Shown in pieces: positions 23,924 to 35,403 of a DNA stretch of 64,000 nucleotides. The stretch comes from Gigaspora rosea. Taxonomy: Eukaryota; Glomeromycota; Glomeromycetes; Diversisporales; Gigasporaceae. The position numbers were made by a program, and so were the translations under genes. The notes beneath the pieces were generated by a model. The model did no database searches. It had not been told where the DNA came from and saw nothing but the letters and a program-made list of their open reading frames with translations. The stretch is taken from positions 27,033 through 91,032 of the forward strand of contig QKWP01000237.1 in NCBI GenBank assembly GCA_003550325.1, given 5' to 3'. Position 1 is the stretch's first letter. Each line of letters opens with the position of its first letter.

Positions 23924-24668
23924 TCACAAAAATTTTATCAGTACTGAAACTATAAGAGGAGCAAATAAAGTGAATTGTATTAAAAATGCAGACTTTGACA
24001 TTCTAAGAGAATCGGCGTTACTACCAGTGGATTTAGTAGAACTAGTATTATTGGTAACAGCATTTTTTGAAGCGTCAACTACAAATGGTTGAGTATATTG
24101 TATGATTTGGAAACCTTGATGGGTACTAATTACACAATAGAAAGTAATTGGTCCGCTATCAGTTGCAGGAGGATTCTGGCGCCAACGGATTTTAAACTAG
24201 CAGCTATAAAATTGAACAGGTAAAATTAATAAAATAAGTAAAATGAATAAGATAATTATAACATAGTAACATAATAAAAAAATACATACAGTCATGAGTA
24301 AGGGTAGCTTTTGGGTCACCTTTACAATCTGTCATTAATTTATAACCAGATGGAACAGCCCATTGACCAACATGATTATTATTAGCATCGGCACCATAAA
24401 ACAAGATTCCTTGAAAAGTTGTTATATTTGAACCAGAAACTGTAAATTGTATTGCTGGACCACCTGGAACATAAAAATGATTATCCTGAGCCACAGTAAC
24501 TGAGTAGCCTAAGTTACTCTCCTTGCCCATGGGAGAATTTTTTACTGCTTCGATTGCTGCTTTATCAGCATTACATGTACCAGAACCGGTAGAAAATGCA
24601 TAAGCAACAGCTACGAAAGTTAAAATAGTTGCTATATGAAGGATTCCAGTGTAAAAAATTGAACGCAT
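23924..24668 (-). CDS. Secreted Reeler-domain protein, probably GPI-anchored (apparent frameshift)
   Basis: Exon 1 is complement(24290-24668) and exon 2 complement(23924-24203), with a GTATGT donor and TATAG acceptor. Residues 1-25 are a signal peptide ending AYA. The mature part has the Reeler pattern: SPMG early, FYVPGGPAIQFTVSG, FQGILFYGAD, HVGQW, Cys115 and TLTHD before the intron, then IRWRQNPP, SGPITFYC and a Thr/Ser-rich linker. The last 20 residues are hydrophobic (FLIQFTLFAPLIVSVLIKFL), as in GPI-anchor signals. Exon 2 is one base short: the frame after the acceptor (S-A-S-L-K) and the clearly correct downstream frame (I-R-W-R) differ by one in a four-A run at 24192-24195. With that base the product would be about 219 residues. 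This is either a sequencing error or a young null allele. Reeler proteins are extracellular; the role in fungi is unknown to me. Confidence 0.75.
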
Positions 24669-24690
24669 AATTTTAAGTAATGAAAATTTT

Positions 24691-24698
24691 TTTATATA
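24691..24698 (-). promoter_or_regulatory. Candidate TATA box of Reeler gene
   Basis: TATATAAA on the minus strand lies about 23-30 nt before the ATG at 24668. That is close for a TATA box and implies a very short leader. Confidence 0.35.
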
Positions 24699-25159
24699 AC
24701 TTTATGATGGAAAATTTTCGGAACAAAGTGTTAAAAAAAAAAATGGAAAGAAAAGATGTTGCAAAAAAAGAGTTATTAGTAACTCTTTCGCAGGAATGAG
24801 TTGAAGGAATTTCGAGAATTAATGAAGTAGAGGATTTATTAAAGTTGAACCAAATTTATATTCATTTAAATTACTGACCATATTTGGCAAGATAATTTAG
24901 GCACGTATGCACGTGCGTACGAACGCCAATTAATTTGCAATATAACCATACACTGCGTAAATCTTCAATATCAATCCGTTCCTGGTAATTTCACGATCAT
25001 CCGAATTTCATCATCAAATTTAGATGAATATATTGACAAACAATGAATGTAAGGAACGGTATATTTGGTTGCATAAACTACCATGTTATAATTCTCGAAG
25101 ACAATCATTAGAATTTTGCACTGAATGGCAAGATAACTTTATACACATTTGATATATAT

Positions 25160-25300
25160 GTTGTAGCCCAGATGTCAATCCTGCCCAGATGTCAATTTTT
25201 ACAGCCAAAAATAAAAATTGGCCTAAACTGATCTCTAACCTTACTTTAATTTTACCCTAACCCTAATTTAATTTGGCCCGATTGACATCTGGGCTACGAC
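25160..25300. mobile_element. 141-bp MITE with TAGCCCAGATGTCAAT ends
   Basis: GTTGTAGCCCAGATGTCAAT on the left is mirrored by ATTGACATCTGGGCTACGAC on the right, and the left end repeats CCCAGATGTCAAT once more. The core contains ACCCTAACCCTAA. Flanks are AT dinucleotide runs, so the target duplication cannot be sized. Confidence 0.75.
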
Positions 25301-26495
25301 ATATATATGGAAACTAATTCTGATCAGAAAAAAAAAAACCAGCTCGGTCGATTTGCCGGAGCTTTTTTAGATCGACACGGTCCATAATTTTTCCATAGGC
25401 ACGTATCACTAGCCGAGACATTTAATAGATTTTAAAGTTACGGGGAACTACAGTATATCTTAACACAACCTAAGATAACAAACTCCATTTTCTTTTTTCT
25501 ACTGCATTAAGCTTTGCCTTTCAATTTTTATTCTTCTTCATTTAGACATAAGATATTTATCATCACAACATCATTGCGATATTCTTTATCCGTAATTAAG
25601 AAACACATATACCAAGGATGAAATGAGTAGTTATATTATGTACGAAAATGGCTCTAAACAAATTTATGCTTTTGATGAATGTTCTTTTCACATTCATCAT
25701 ATAATTATTTTACGATTAACCACCTTTAATGGAAACTTTGAGTCCTGTGATCTATTCATTTTTAATTTTTTTTTAACAAGTTCCCAGACAAATTTATATC
25801 CATGCGTCGCTCTTGATCAATTTGATGATTTAATATAAATTTATTTTAATAAATTAGAATATAATCAACGTTAGAATTTATAGTGATACGATGAATTACA
25901 ACATGAAAGTTGCTGCAAACCGGTTTTTATGTTAAGTGCACTTAAATCATAGCACGTCATTAATGCTAATACGTGTAAAATTTTGGGACATGTGGATAAG
26001 CTGTGGATTGTCCGGAAATAAATACTTGAGTAAAACAGATAGGCTTGATATAAAAATAAAACTTACACGAATTGATCGTAATATCAGATGTAAATATAAT
26101 TAATGTTTATTTATATAAATGTAATTGGATTAGACCCATTTTCTAATAATTAAAGAATTTAAGACATTAGAAATAATCGAGAATCAATTTTTTCTTAAGA
26201 GTATTAATTAATGTTCTTAAAAAAAGGCAATTATCAAAAATTGCTATAACAGTTTATTCAATTGTCTATCGGGGAAATTACTAAATACAACACTTATACT
26301 CTAATTTCGAAGGTTATTACATAGAACTCTAAAGCTTTCGAACTCCACTGAGTTCTTAACTCTACCTCGAACTGAGTTGTCAACTCTTAACTGGGTTCTT
26401 TTATTGAGGTAAGCTCGAGGCTCTTATATACTTTTAATTACAGACTAAAATGAAACTTTACTGATTTTCTAATCTATTAATTCTTTTCGATCGAA
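25301..26495. other. Intergenic, no supported gene
   Basis: Contains a 71-codon plus ORF (25623-25838) without domain-like features. A tandem of CTCGAACTGAGTTGTCAACT-type words lies at 26340-26400. No gene supported. Confidence 0.45.
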
Positions 26496-26825
26496 TGAAT
26501 CTTTCGAATCCTTTAATTCTATTAATTCGTTTGATTCTTTTAAGTCTTTGATGTCGATCTACTTACTAAAAATAGAAACTACTATTAAAAATAATAATAA
26601 TTAAAATAGAAATCGAGCACCGGTTTGTGCTAGCCCAAATTTAACTCTCACAACGGTCAATGAATCTTTCGAATCCTTTAATTCTATTAATTCGGTTGAT
26701 TCTTTTAAATCTTTGATGTCGATCTACTTACTAAAAATAGAAACTACTATTAAAAATAATAATAATTAAAATAGAAATCGAGCACCAGTTTGTGCTAGTC
26801 CAAATTTAATTCTCACAACGGTCAA
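26496..26825. repeat. 165-bp tandem duplication
   Basis: Two copies starting TGAATCTTTCGAATCC (26496 and 26661) with only a few differences (CGGTTTGTGCTAGCCC versus CAGTTTGTGCTAGTCC). It is recent but older than the 87-bp duplication. Confidence 0.85.
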
Positions 26826-26998
26826 TAAAAAAAGAAGATTAAGACGTTACACTTAACTTTAAGTAGTAGGCCAATTATGTATAAGTGCCATTGTTTTATT
26901 AATTATAGGTAAGGTTAGTCTTTAATAAAGGCCGTAACTAAAATAAGAATTTCGTTAACGCATATTGAATTTTTTAATCAGGTTCATTATTAATAAAT

Positions 26999-27206
26999 GT
27001 CGCAGATCATAATTTAAAATGAAATCTATATTTTCTCTTAATCTGCTAACCTTCTAAAACCCACAAATACTTGTTTATTATAACTGTACTTTAAAATGAA
27101 CCCCAATCCTAACCCCTAACCCTAAAAAATGCACCCCAAAAAAATTTATTTTTCGAGATTTTATATCATAATTTCATTTTAATCTGGATTTCATTTTAAT
27201 CTGCCA
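26999..27206. mobile_element. MITE with TAAAATGAAATC ends and CCCTAA core
   Basis: Left TGTCGCAGAT...TAAAATGAAATC and right GATTTCATTTTAATCTGCCACA are inverted repeats, with the GATT...AATCTG block duplicated at the right. The core has AATCCTAACCCCTAACCCTAA. A partial reverse copy lies at about 35427-35565 (AACAAGTATT...GGGTTTTAGGAGGTTAGCAG). Confidence 0.6.
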
Positions 27207-27397
27207 CAATAAATATATGACCCGGGGTCAAACGGGTAACCCATACACCCGGATGGACCCATCGATCAACCCGAGTGACTCGGGTTGCATTTTTTTGAAC
27301 GGGTTATATCACTAAGCTTGCCTCAAACTCGTGTCCAAAAACAAACTGAAGACTTACCATTCAAATTTTAATTTGACTAAATTTTTCTTCTGCTAGT

Positions 27398-27800
27398 AGG
27401 GCTGTTAATCGGACCCGGTCCTTTTTAGGACGGGCCGAAAGGACTGTCGGTCCTAATAGCAAATACAAATAAACTAAATATTATCATGATAATACGCATT
27501 TGAAACAACTATTAAAATGCTGTTTTTGGTAAAATGCAATTAACAAACCCCTTAGTTTGTTAAACAAGATTAAACCACGCTTAATGCATAATAGAACGGG
27601 CTGTTGTTAACGTTGATAAAATAGAGAAATTTATTAATGACAGCAATGGCGTGATCGGTTGATTTACAATTTGCACTGTATTTGTGCGAAATAACGCCTA
27701 TGGGCATTATTTTGGAACATGAGTTTGAAACAAGCTAATGATTAAATTAGCCGAGGATTTTTAATGATAAAAATTATAATTTGCATTCGACTAAATTAAC
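27398..27800. mobile_element. hAT-like element end, copy 1
   Basis: It begins TAGGGCTGTTAATCGG followed by GC-rich GGACCCGGTCC and GGACGGGCCGAAAGGAC. About 390 bp matches the reverse complement of 52690-53090. The TAGGGCTGTTAAT end resembles hAT terminal repeats. It precedes a hAT transposase relic, so the two probably derive from one deleted element. Confidence 0.55.
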
Positions 27801-27820
27801 TATTAGCTTGCCTCAAACTC

Positions 27821-28003
27821 GTGTTCCAAACAACGTCTATGTGCAAATACAATATTATAGCTATTATGTCTACTAGTGTTCCATGTGAACAACTATTTAG
27901 TTTAGCTGGACTAACAGTAACTAAACGAAATTCTCTTGATAATGAAACAGTTCGGGCTTTTTTGTGTTTAAAATCTTGGTTTACTGAAGACTTATCATTC
28001 TAA
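27821..28003 (+). pseudogene. hAT transposase C-terminal dimerisation relic
   Basis: Reads STSVPCEQLFSLAGLTVTKR, then NSLDNETVRAFLCLKSW. The (S/T)SVP.E..FS.AG...T..R..L....V.....LK.W pattern is the hAT family C-terminal dimerisation region. Only about 55 residues of several hundred remain; the catalytic RNase H-like part is missing and no matching ORF lies upstream. It shows that hAT elements were present, and may explain the 8-bp target duplications of MITEs in the window. Confidence 0.75.
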
Positions 28004-28244
28004 ATTTAATTTACAAAAATTTTTTTTTCTGCTAGCAGTAGAGATGGACATGTGTAATCCCGCGCGGGATCCCGTGCGTGATGCGCGGATATTTTAGGGC
28101 CCACGCAGGATTTTTAATATGATTCTAAAATAAAATCATCTGGCCGGCGGCATTACCATATCATCTGGCCGGCATTAGTATAAAATCTGGCCTGCATCAC
28201 ATATTTAGACCAATTTCTAATTAGTAATTGACATGCATCGATAT

Positions 28245-28843
28245 TGTCACAATTCGAAATTGTGGCATATTTGAATTTCCCAATTAGTTTAACCCCCTGT
28301 CGATAGATCTTCTCTTTATTTAGTATCGTTTCTATTTTTGTATATTTCATATTTCATTAAATGATAGTAAAATCCGTGTAAACTTAATGATAGACATATA
28401 ATCACCCCTTTTTGTAAAATCTTTAATAACACGTTAACGTGTTAGCACGTATACGTGTTAAGGAGCGCAAATTTCGAATATTCTCAATAGCACGTTAACG
28501 GCTAGGCTTAGTTGTACTAGCATGTAACGTGTCAAACAACACGTTACCGTGCCAATTAGCACATTAACGTGTCCACTAATTAATTCAAATGTATATAAAC
28601 GAATGAATTTGACTTCAATAAAGAGAGACCACGATCCAATACAATAGAACCCAATACAATACAATACAATAGAATACAAGTAGAGAAGTTTCCTTCGATT
28701 TTACTTAATTAAAGAAAAATAAAAGAAGTAAGCTAGTGTAGTGCTGAAGAGACCTTTATTCGAGTAAATAAGAAACCTATCTCCTAGTAACTATTAGAGT
28801 TAAATTGGTAAAACATATATGCTCTCCCACCTTAATAGTTGCA
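28245..28843 (+). mobile_element. 5' LTR of LTR retroelement
   Basis: 599 bp, TG...CA ends (TGTCACAATT ... AATAGTTGCA). It matches the 3' LTR at 30819-31417 with moderate divergence. Around 28428-28570 it has several palindromic CACGTTAACGTG-like words (also CACGTATACGTG and CACGTTACCGTG), then CAATACAATACAATA repeats near 28650. The end may have lost about 7 bp relative to the other copies (they read GTTACAATATGCA, here GTTGCA). Confidence 0.8.
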
Positions 28844-28862
28844 TTTGGTGCCAGTTTTGTGG
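28844..28862 (+). promoter_or_regulatory. Candidate primer-binding site
   Basis: TGGTGCCAGTTTTGTGG starts 2 nt after the 5' LTR. A TGG start directly after the LTR is what a tRNA 3'-CCA primer site requires; I cannot name the tRNA. Confidence 0.5.
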
Positions 28863-30818
28863 ATCATACAGCGTTTGTAGTGATCCTATAATTTTAGTAT
28901 CTCGCAGATTTTCCTTAATATCCTGTCATTATTCTGTAATTCTTTTTAGTTATACTGTTTTAAAGTTATATTTAGAAAATCCAGTTGTTTTTAGAATTTC
29001 ATGTCGAATTATATAGAGTAAAAATCCCGAAGTCATCTCATACTTACCTGTAGTGTTTCTTTAGTCCTTGTAATGTTCACTCCAATATACCTACCCTTTC
29101 GCCTGACCTAATTTACCAACTTGCACAACTTATTCAACAATCGCAAACCGCATTCTCTATATGTAAATTCGAGCCTTATCAACCTTTGAAACTAACCTCC
29201 CAATACCAGAACCAAGTATACTAGGAAACCCCTTGCCCATTCGTCCACAGCCTCTGCAACAACAATTCTTCCCAGATCCATGACAACATAGTCAATATCA
29301 AACCACCCATAGGAAACTATGTTTCCATTGTCAAAAAGCAAGCCATCCCATTCTCGAATGCCTGGATGTAAAATGTTTAGGTCAAAAATGTAATACACTT
29401 CTTAAAACTCTTACCAAAAAACAGCTTGAGGAGTTTAATGAAATAATAGATGAAAGTTTTTGTGACCTCACCAATAATAAGCAGATTCTGAAAGTCCTAG
29501 AATTTATATTAAAATTCATAGAAAATATAATAAAAGTCAATAATAATAAAGGAACAAGAAAATCGTACACCTACCTCATACATTTGTGTGCCACCTAAGG
29601 AGGTTCCCACAACTACGCCCTAACAGAAAAGACCCACTATAACTGAAGTACTCAACACCTATCATATACCCAACAAACTGAAAGAGACATTCAACTGTGC
29701 TGAGCTTAGTCCTGTAGAAGGAAAAGTTGTCTTCTAACTTCTCCAAAATGTAGTAGCCGAATATGATGACCTTGTACAAAAATTAGCCCTGAAGGAAGAA
29801 AAGAAAGTTATCTAAGAGTCTCTAGGAAAGGAAATTGAAAAGGACAAAAAAAAAGAATTAGAGGTCGAAATGGATAAGTACAAAGATGAAAAAAAAAGAA
29901 GAAGAAGAAGACCTACATAACAATCGAATAAGAGTTGCTAAGATAGGAAGTGCTAGTAAAATAAATACAGTTGTACCTTGCTGTGAAACTGGAGTTAAAG
30001 TTGAAAAGGGTGAAATAAAGGAGTTCAAAGTTGAAGTGGATAAGCCTAAAGACAAAAAAGAAAAAGCATCAAACTATTGTTTAGAATTTGTCAACATGGA
30101 GCGTGAGGAAGAAATGAAAAACTCGGAGGATTTGGAATTGGAAAGGAAGATGAAAAATCAAAAACAGAGTAATTGAGTTTTGGAAATTGGCCAGAAAAAA
30201 GGACCAAGTCAAGTCTAATGAATCTGACGATAAGATGATAGTAATGAGACGATTATGGATAAAGAAGATGGTAAAAAGAAGAAAGACAAAATAAACTGAC
30301 CAAAAAAAAAGACCTGGATGATGCCTATAAATCATAGATAAAGAAAGTCGAAGTGTTTAAAAAGATGAATGATTTTAAAGAGACAAAAGGACCTACTAAA
30401 AAAGAATATATTACAATCGAAGAAACGTCGTATGCTAGTAACTGTTATTAAAAAGAAATCAAAGTAGAGAAGTATGAGAATAAGCGTAATTCAAGAAAAA
30501 TAAGAAAGAAAAAGAATGTACCTGAACGAGTATTGACGTTTGACATTGTACCCAGTCAAGTTGTAAAAGAAGCCATCAAAATAGGAAAAAAGAAGCCCCA
30601 ACCATTTGTCTTGTACAATTCTGAATTCAAAAAGGTTCCTATGAAGAAAATAAAAAGAAAGAGTTAAGAAAGTTAGAGGAAAATTGAAATAAAAGAATTG
30701 CCATATACGTACTAGCACATGACTTCCATAACCGAGTCTTTGATCCCAGAGGATATTTTTGTTCTGCTTTCAAACTAAAGCAATCTATAGTTGGGTTGGA
30801 AGTCAGGTAAAGGAGTAT
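28863..30818 (+). pseudogene. Internal region of LTR element, no polymerase
   Basis: About 1.95 kb between the LTRs. Plus-strand frames are interrupted by many stops. Readable pieces include a Gln/Pro-rich stretch near 29090-29220 and a strongly Lys/Glu-rich stretch (29880-30180, with KKEEEEDLHNN and VEKGEIKEFKVEVDKPKDKK). I see no reverse transcriptase YxDD motif, integrase or protease. It is either a badly decayed gag-only element or a non-autonomous LTR element carried by another family. A purine-rich GTAAAGGAG just before the 3' LTR is a plausible polypurine tract. Minus-strand ORFs here are shadows. Confidence 0.6.
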
Positions 30819-31417
30819 GTCACAATTTGAAATTGTGCCATTTGAAGATTTGAATTTCCTGATTAGTTTAGCCTCCTGTAGATAGATCTTCTCTTTATTT
30901 AGTATAGATAACTTCGTTTCTATTTTTATATATTTCATTAAATGATAGTCAAAATCTGTATAAACTTGATGATAGACATATAATCACCTCTTTTTGTAAA
31001 ATCTTTCATAACACGTTAACGTGTTAGCACATATACGTGCTAAGGGAGCAAATTTTGAATATTCTCAATAGCATGTTAATGTGCTAGGCTTAGTTGTACT
31101 AGCATATAGTGTGTCAAACAACACATTACCATACCAATTAGCACGTTAACGTGTCCACTAATTAATTCAAATATATATAAATGAATGAATTTGACTTCAA
31201 TAAAGAGAGACCACGATCCAATACAATAGAACCCAATACAATACAATACAATACAAGTAGAGAAGTTTCTTTCGATTTTACTTAAAGAAAAATTAAGGAA
31301 GTAAGCTAGTGTAGTGCTAAAGAGACCTTTATTCGAGTAAATCAGAAACCTTATCTCGTAGTAACTATTAGAGTTGAATTGGTAAAACGTATACACTTTT
31401 TCACCTTAATAGTTACA
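30819..31417 (+). mobile_element. 3' LTR of LTR retroelement
   Basis: 599 bp, starting TGTCACAATTTG and ending AATAGTTACA (or 7 bp further at TGCA). The ATAT after it (31418-31421) matches the ATAT before the 5' LTR (28241-28244); this could be a 4-bp target duplication, but the sequence is low-complexity and the solo LTR is also followed by ATATGCA, so the evidence is weak. Confidence 0.8.
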
Positions 31418-31469
31418 ATATGCATAGAATTTACGCAATCATACTATGTATTGAAGAGTTTGTAGTAAT

Positions 31470-31965
31470 ACATACAATCTATCTCTAATAGCTACCTGGG
31501 AGATAAGTTTTTGATTTACTCAAATAAAAGTCTTTTCAGCACAATACTAATTTACTTCCTTATTTTCCTTAAGTAAAATCGAAAAGAATCTCTTTGACTT
31601 AAATTTAGTATACTAATGTATGCTGACATGGTAATAAAGATTATTTTTAAACCAAACATGATTACATGCTATTTCAAGCTTTTGAATTTTGGTAACTGTT
31701 ATTCTAATACACACTTTATAAGCAAACACATTATATAAGAATGTCTTATATGCGAACACGTTAATGTGCTAACCTGTTAGTGTATTATTTAAAAAAGGGA
31801 AGATAATATGCGTAAAATAGTTTTTCTTTCAAAATTAACTAACATTTAATGCAATATGCAAAAATGGGAATAGTACTAAATAAAGAAAAAGGTGGTCTAT
31901 ATACAATTTTGGTGGTAAAACTAATGGAAAATTTTGAATATCTAAAGTCACAAACTTTGAATTTT
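31470..31965 (-). mobile_element. Old, diverged LTR in opposite orientation
   Basis: It follows the same order of landmarks as the solo LTR at 2829-3412 (GGGAGATAAGTTTTTGATTTA, TCTTTTCAGCAC, ACTTCCTTATTTTCC, CACGTTAATGTGC, TTAACTAACATTTAATG) but with many substitutions and small insertions. It lies about 50 bp after the 3' LTR, pointing the other way. Confidence 0.6.
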
Positions 31966-32334
31966 TGAAATACTTAATATATAAATACATGCATTTCTAT
32001 ATCAGATTTATTTATTTAATAAGTATTTCAATAAATAAATTTATAAGAAATAACTAATTTGAACAATTAAATTGATTTACAATAATTATTTTTGCATGGT
32101 TTTTATTAGAAACAAAATTAAGAAACCTTCATATTTATGATTCTATCCCATGCATGTGATGCATGGGATTATAGGAAAAACTTGATTTGCCTATCTTTAG
32201 CACTTCTCTAGCTAGTAGAGGTTTTTTATTATGTAAATATAAATAATTTTATAGTGCTTATAAAATATATATAAAAGTTTTATACTATAACATTTTACTG
32301 ATCAAAATTTTTTTTGATTTTAACTTGGAAATAG

Positions 32335-32605
32335 CACGATACTAGTAGTATATTTATTTTTTATTTTTTTTTTTTATTAAATATATTAGGTTTATAAATT
32401 TTTAAGTTTTTGACAGTCATATAAATGCTAACAATATTATATTAATAAATATTTTTTTTCTATGCAAGTAATATCTAATCATTTTGTTAATTTACTTTAA
32501 TGTTTTCATATATTAAGACAATTCTTGTCTTGAATCAGTACAAAATTGAACATTTGGCATGCCCAATTATGATTATATTATTCAATCAAATTATCAAATG
32601 TTAAG
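32335..32605. repeat. Dispersed ~270-bp AT-rich repeat, copy A
   Basis: Direct copy of 35140-35403. Shared landmarks are ATTAAATATATTAGGTTT, ACAATATTATATTAATAAAT, ATATATTAAGA, TTGAACATTT and TATATTATTCAATCAAATTA. Non-coding. Confidence 0.6.
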
Positions 32606-34750
32606 TAGTTAAAAAGGCAAAATATCTTTTTAACTGATTTTAACTATAATGTTCATATTTACGAAGTTAATAAAATGTTATTTTGCTATATTAATATACC
32701 GTACTATATTATTTTCTAATCCATAATTTATATATAACTAAAATTATCAAACATATTAATTGTTGTTCTCTTATATCATATAAGCAAATACTATAAATTT
32801 GAAAGCTTATTGTAAAGCATTGAAATTCTTTATGCTGACAAATATAATTTATCATTATAGCAAAAAAGTATTATATTGATCATTGGTCCATCCAATTTAG
32901 CTCTATTTAGTTCTATTCAGTTCTAGACCATAGTTCAGTTCAGTTTTTTAAAAGACTGGGTAGTCTTTTAACCAGAACTGACCAGACAGGCTAATTAATA
33001 GTTCTATCTGCTAGCAAGTTTTTTTTATATATGTATATAATTTTATGGTCCTTATAAAATATGAATAAAACTTTTATGCTTTAACATTTTACCAATTAAA
33101 TTTTTTTTGATTTTAACTTGAAATAACCTGACTAGTGCTCTGAATTGAAAAATCTTGATCAAAAAGGTTTGGGTCAGGTTTGGGTTCAGATTAAGAATTA
33201 ATCTGATCTGATTTAAAGTCTTTTTTTTTTAGAACAGCATTTGAAAGTTATTTTATTTACTCAAAATAACATGCACCTGCATGTTATTTCAAGAAAATGC
33301 ATGTTATTTCAAGTACACACATAGTATTATTTCGGAGTAAAGGTCTAATTTCTAAAAATTGTATATTATATATGTGTAGTATATAAAAACCCTGTATTTC
33401 TTAATTTTATATATAGCCTTTCCAATCTAAGTCAGATTTTTTGACAAAAAGATTCTTATTTCTGCTTGTTATTTGAATTCATTATTTTAGCAAATTATTA
33501 ATTCAGCATTTGGAGTATGCATTATATTGGAATGCATATAGGCATTATTTTGAAACCAATATGCTATTTTAAGAAATGCAATTTTTGAAATAATTTCTAT
33601 GTGCATTATTTGATATAAATATGATACCATTCATTGTTATAGCCACCTTCTGATTGACCAATTGGGATGCAGGAACAAATATAATATGAAATTGAAGCAA
33701 ACCAATTTTTTAAAAAATTGCTTCTAATTTAACAAAAAAAATTCCTTGCAAAATTTTGGATTAAAAGGGTCTTCTAACTATTGCATCTACAAAACCTTAA
33801 CACTAATCTTAATCTTGCCACTATTTGGTTTGTTTTAATTAGTATAATATCAAAACAAACTAAACAATTGGTTGATCATAGGTGGCAATGAATAATAATT
33901 AGATATTTTTACTATTCTCTTTTTTACATAGTGTTCTAAAATTTTAGTTAGCAAGCAGATTTTTTTTTAACCTACTGTAAATTAATATACTAAGAAATTA
34001 GAAAATTTTAGATTTTTTGGATCTATCAGATAATTCTGAAATTAAGATCACCATTAGGTGATACTAGAGAAAAATTAAATAGCAAAAATGAAATAATTTG
34101 CACAATTAAAATTTAAAAAATATTGTTTTGAAAAAATTGTGTTATACAAAATGAAAAATTAATTTTGCATAGTTTAAATAAATTTAATATATATACTAAT
34201 CTTGAATATAAGGTTATGCAAAGTTATTTTTTTATTTGGCATAACATGGTGTTCCAAAATTCAGAATGACAGATCAAATTTTTTTGGATATGTGATGAAT
34301 TTTTTTGATAATTATTTTTCAGTAATATTATTACAATATGTTTTATACTGGCTAAAAATTATATTATCAAAAAACTATAATTATATTACTACCAAAAACT
34401 AATTATTAAAATTAGCTGATAATTATTACAATATTCATTACATGTTCCAATAATTTCAAATTAGCTATAATCTACTATAAATTAATAAGTATATATATAA
34501 GGTAATATAAAGTTAATTTTTCAGTTTGCATAACTAATAATGCAGAATTAGAAAATTTTAGATTTTTTTTGGATCTATTGGTAATTCCAGAAAATTAAGA
34601 TTATTATTAAGTAATATTAAAGAAAAAAATTAAAGCAAAAATAAAATAAAAAATTTTTTGGAAAAATTGGATCAGCGAGTTATACAAAAAAAAAATTAAT
34701 TTTGTATGACCTTATTAACAATTATTTTTTATCTATAAACAAACAATATT
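32606..34750. other. AT-rich repeat-derived DNA, no gene
   Basis: 33050-33140 partly repeats 32215-32335 (CTTATAAAATAT..., TTTTTTTGATTTTAACTTG). 33990-34720 holds three or four decayed units of the TTTTGGATCT / AAAGTTAATTTTTCAGTTTGCAT type seen in the 35870-38420 array. No ORF is convincing. Confidence 0.45.
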
Positions 34751-34751
34751 T

Positions 34752-34941
34752 TTACTATTATCCTTCTCTATAATTACACAGTCTATATCAAGCAAATTGT
34801 GTGATTGTATAAAAGTCTTTATTATGATGTGATTATATAGATATATTTTTTAGTAAAGTAGTTGCAGACTTTGGTGTGATTATAAAAAGGTTTTACTATA
34901 ATATAATTATATAAGAGGTAATTATATAGGAAAAAGACAGT
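34752..34941. mobile_element. TA-flanked MITE (CTTCTCTATAATTAC family)
   Basis: The left end reads TACTATTATCCTTCTCTATA and the right end GTAATTATATAGGAAAAAGA, with complementary tips next to TA. A related element lies at 43210-43382, and a third end at about 43446-43475 (ATGATTATAGAGGAGGAAGA). Confidence 0.5.
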
Positions 34942-35139
34942 ATATATTTTTGATTTATATTAAAATTTAAAACTTTAGCATGTTGGGCTTTAAAATTGGA
35001 TCAAGTTCAAGTCAGTTTAGATTTGGATCAGGTTGAAGTGCTAATCTAAAAATTTTTAACCCAAACCTAACTAAATTTTTGGGTCAAAGGTTTGAGTTAC
35101 CTATAACCTAACCTGATCTGACCTGTTCAGAGCACTAAA

Positions 35140-35403
35140 TCTAATACTAGAGTATACTTTGTTTTTAATTTTTTTATTAAATATATTAGGTTTCTAAATT
35201 TTTAAATATTTGACAGAAATATAAACACTAACAATATTATATTAATAAATATTTTTTTACTATACAATAGCATTTAATAGTTTTGTTAATGTTAATTTAA
35301 TTTACTATTTTTATATATTAAGAAAATTTTGTTTTGAATTAGTACAAGATTGAACATTTAGCATATACAATTATAATTATATTATTCAATCAAATTATTG
35401 AAT
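35140..35403. repeat. Dispersed ~270-bp AT-rich repeat, copy B
   Basis: Second copy of 32335-32605 with point differences. Confidence 0.6.

Noticed and set aside
29858..30335. Pairs of sense and antisense ORFs
   Set aside because: Shadows of the decayed Lys/Glu-rich internal region of the LTR element.
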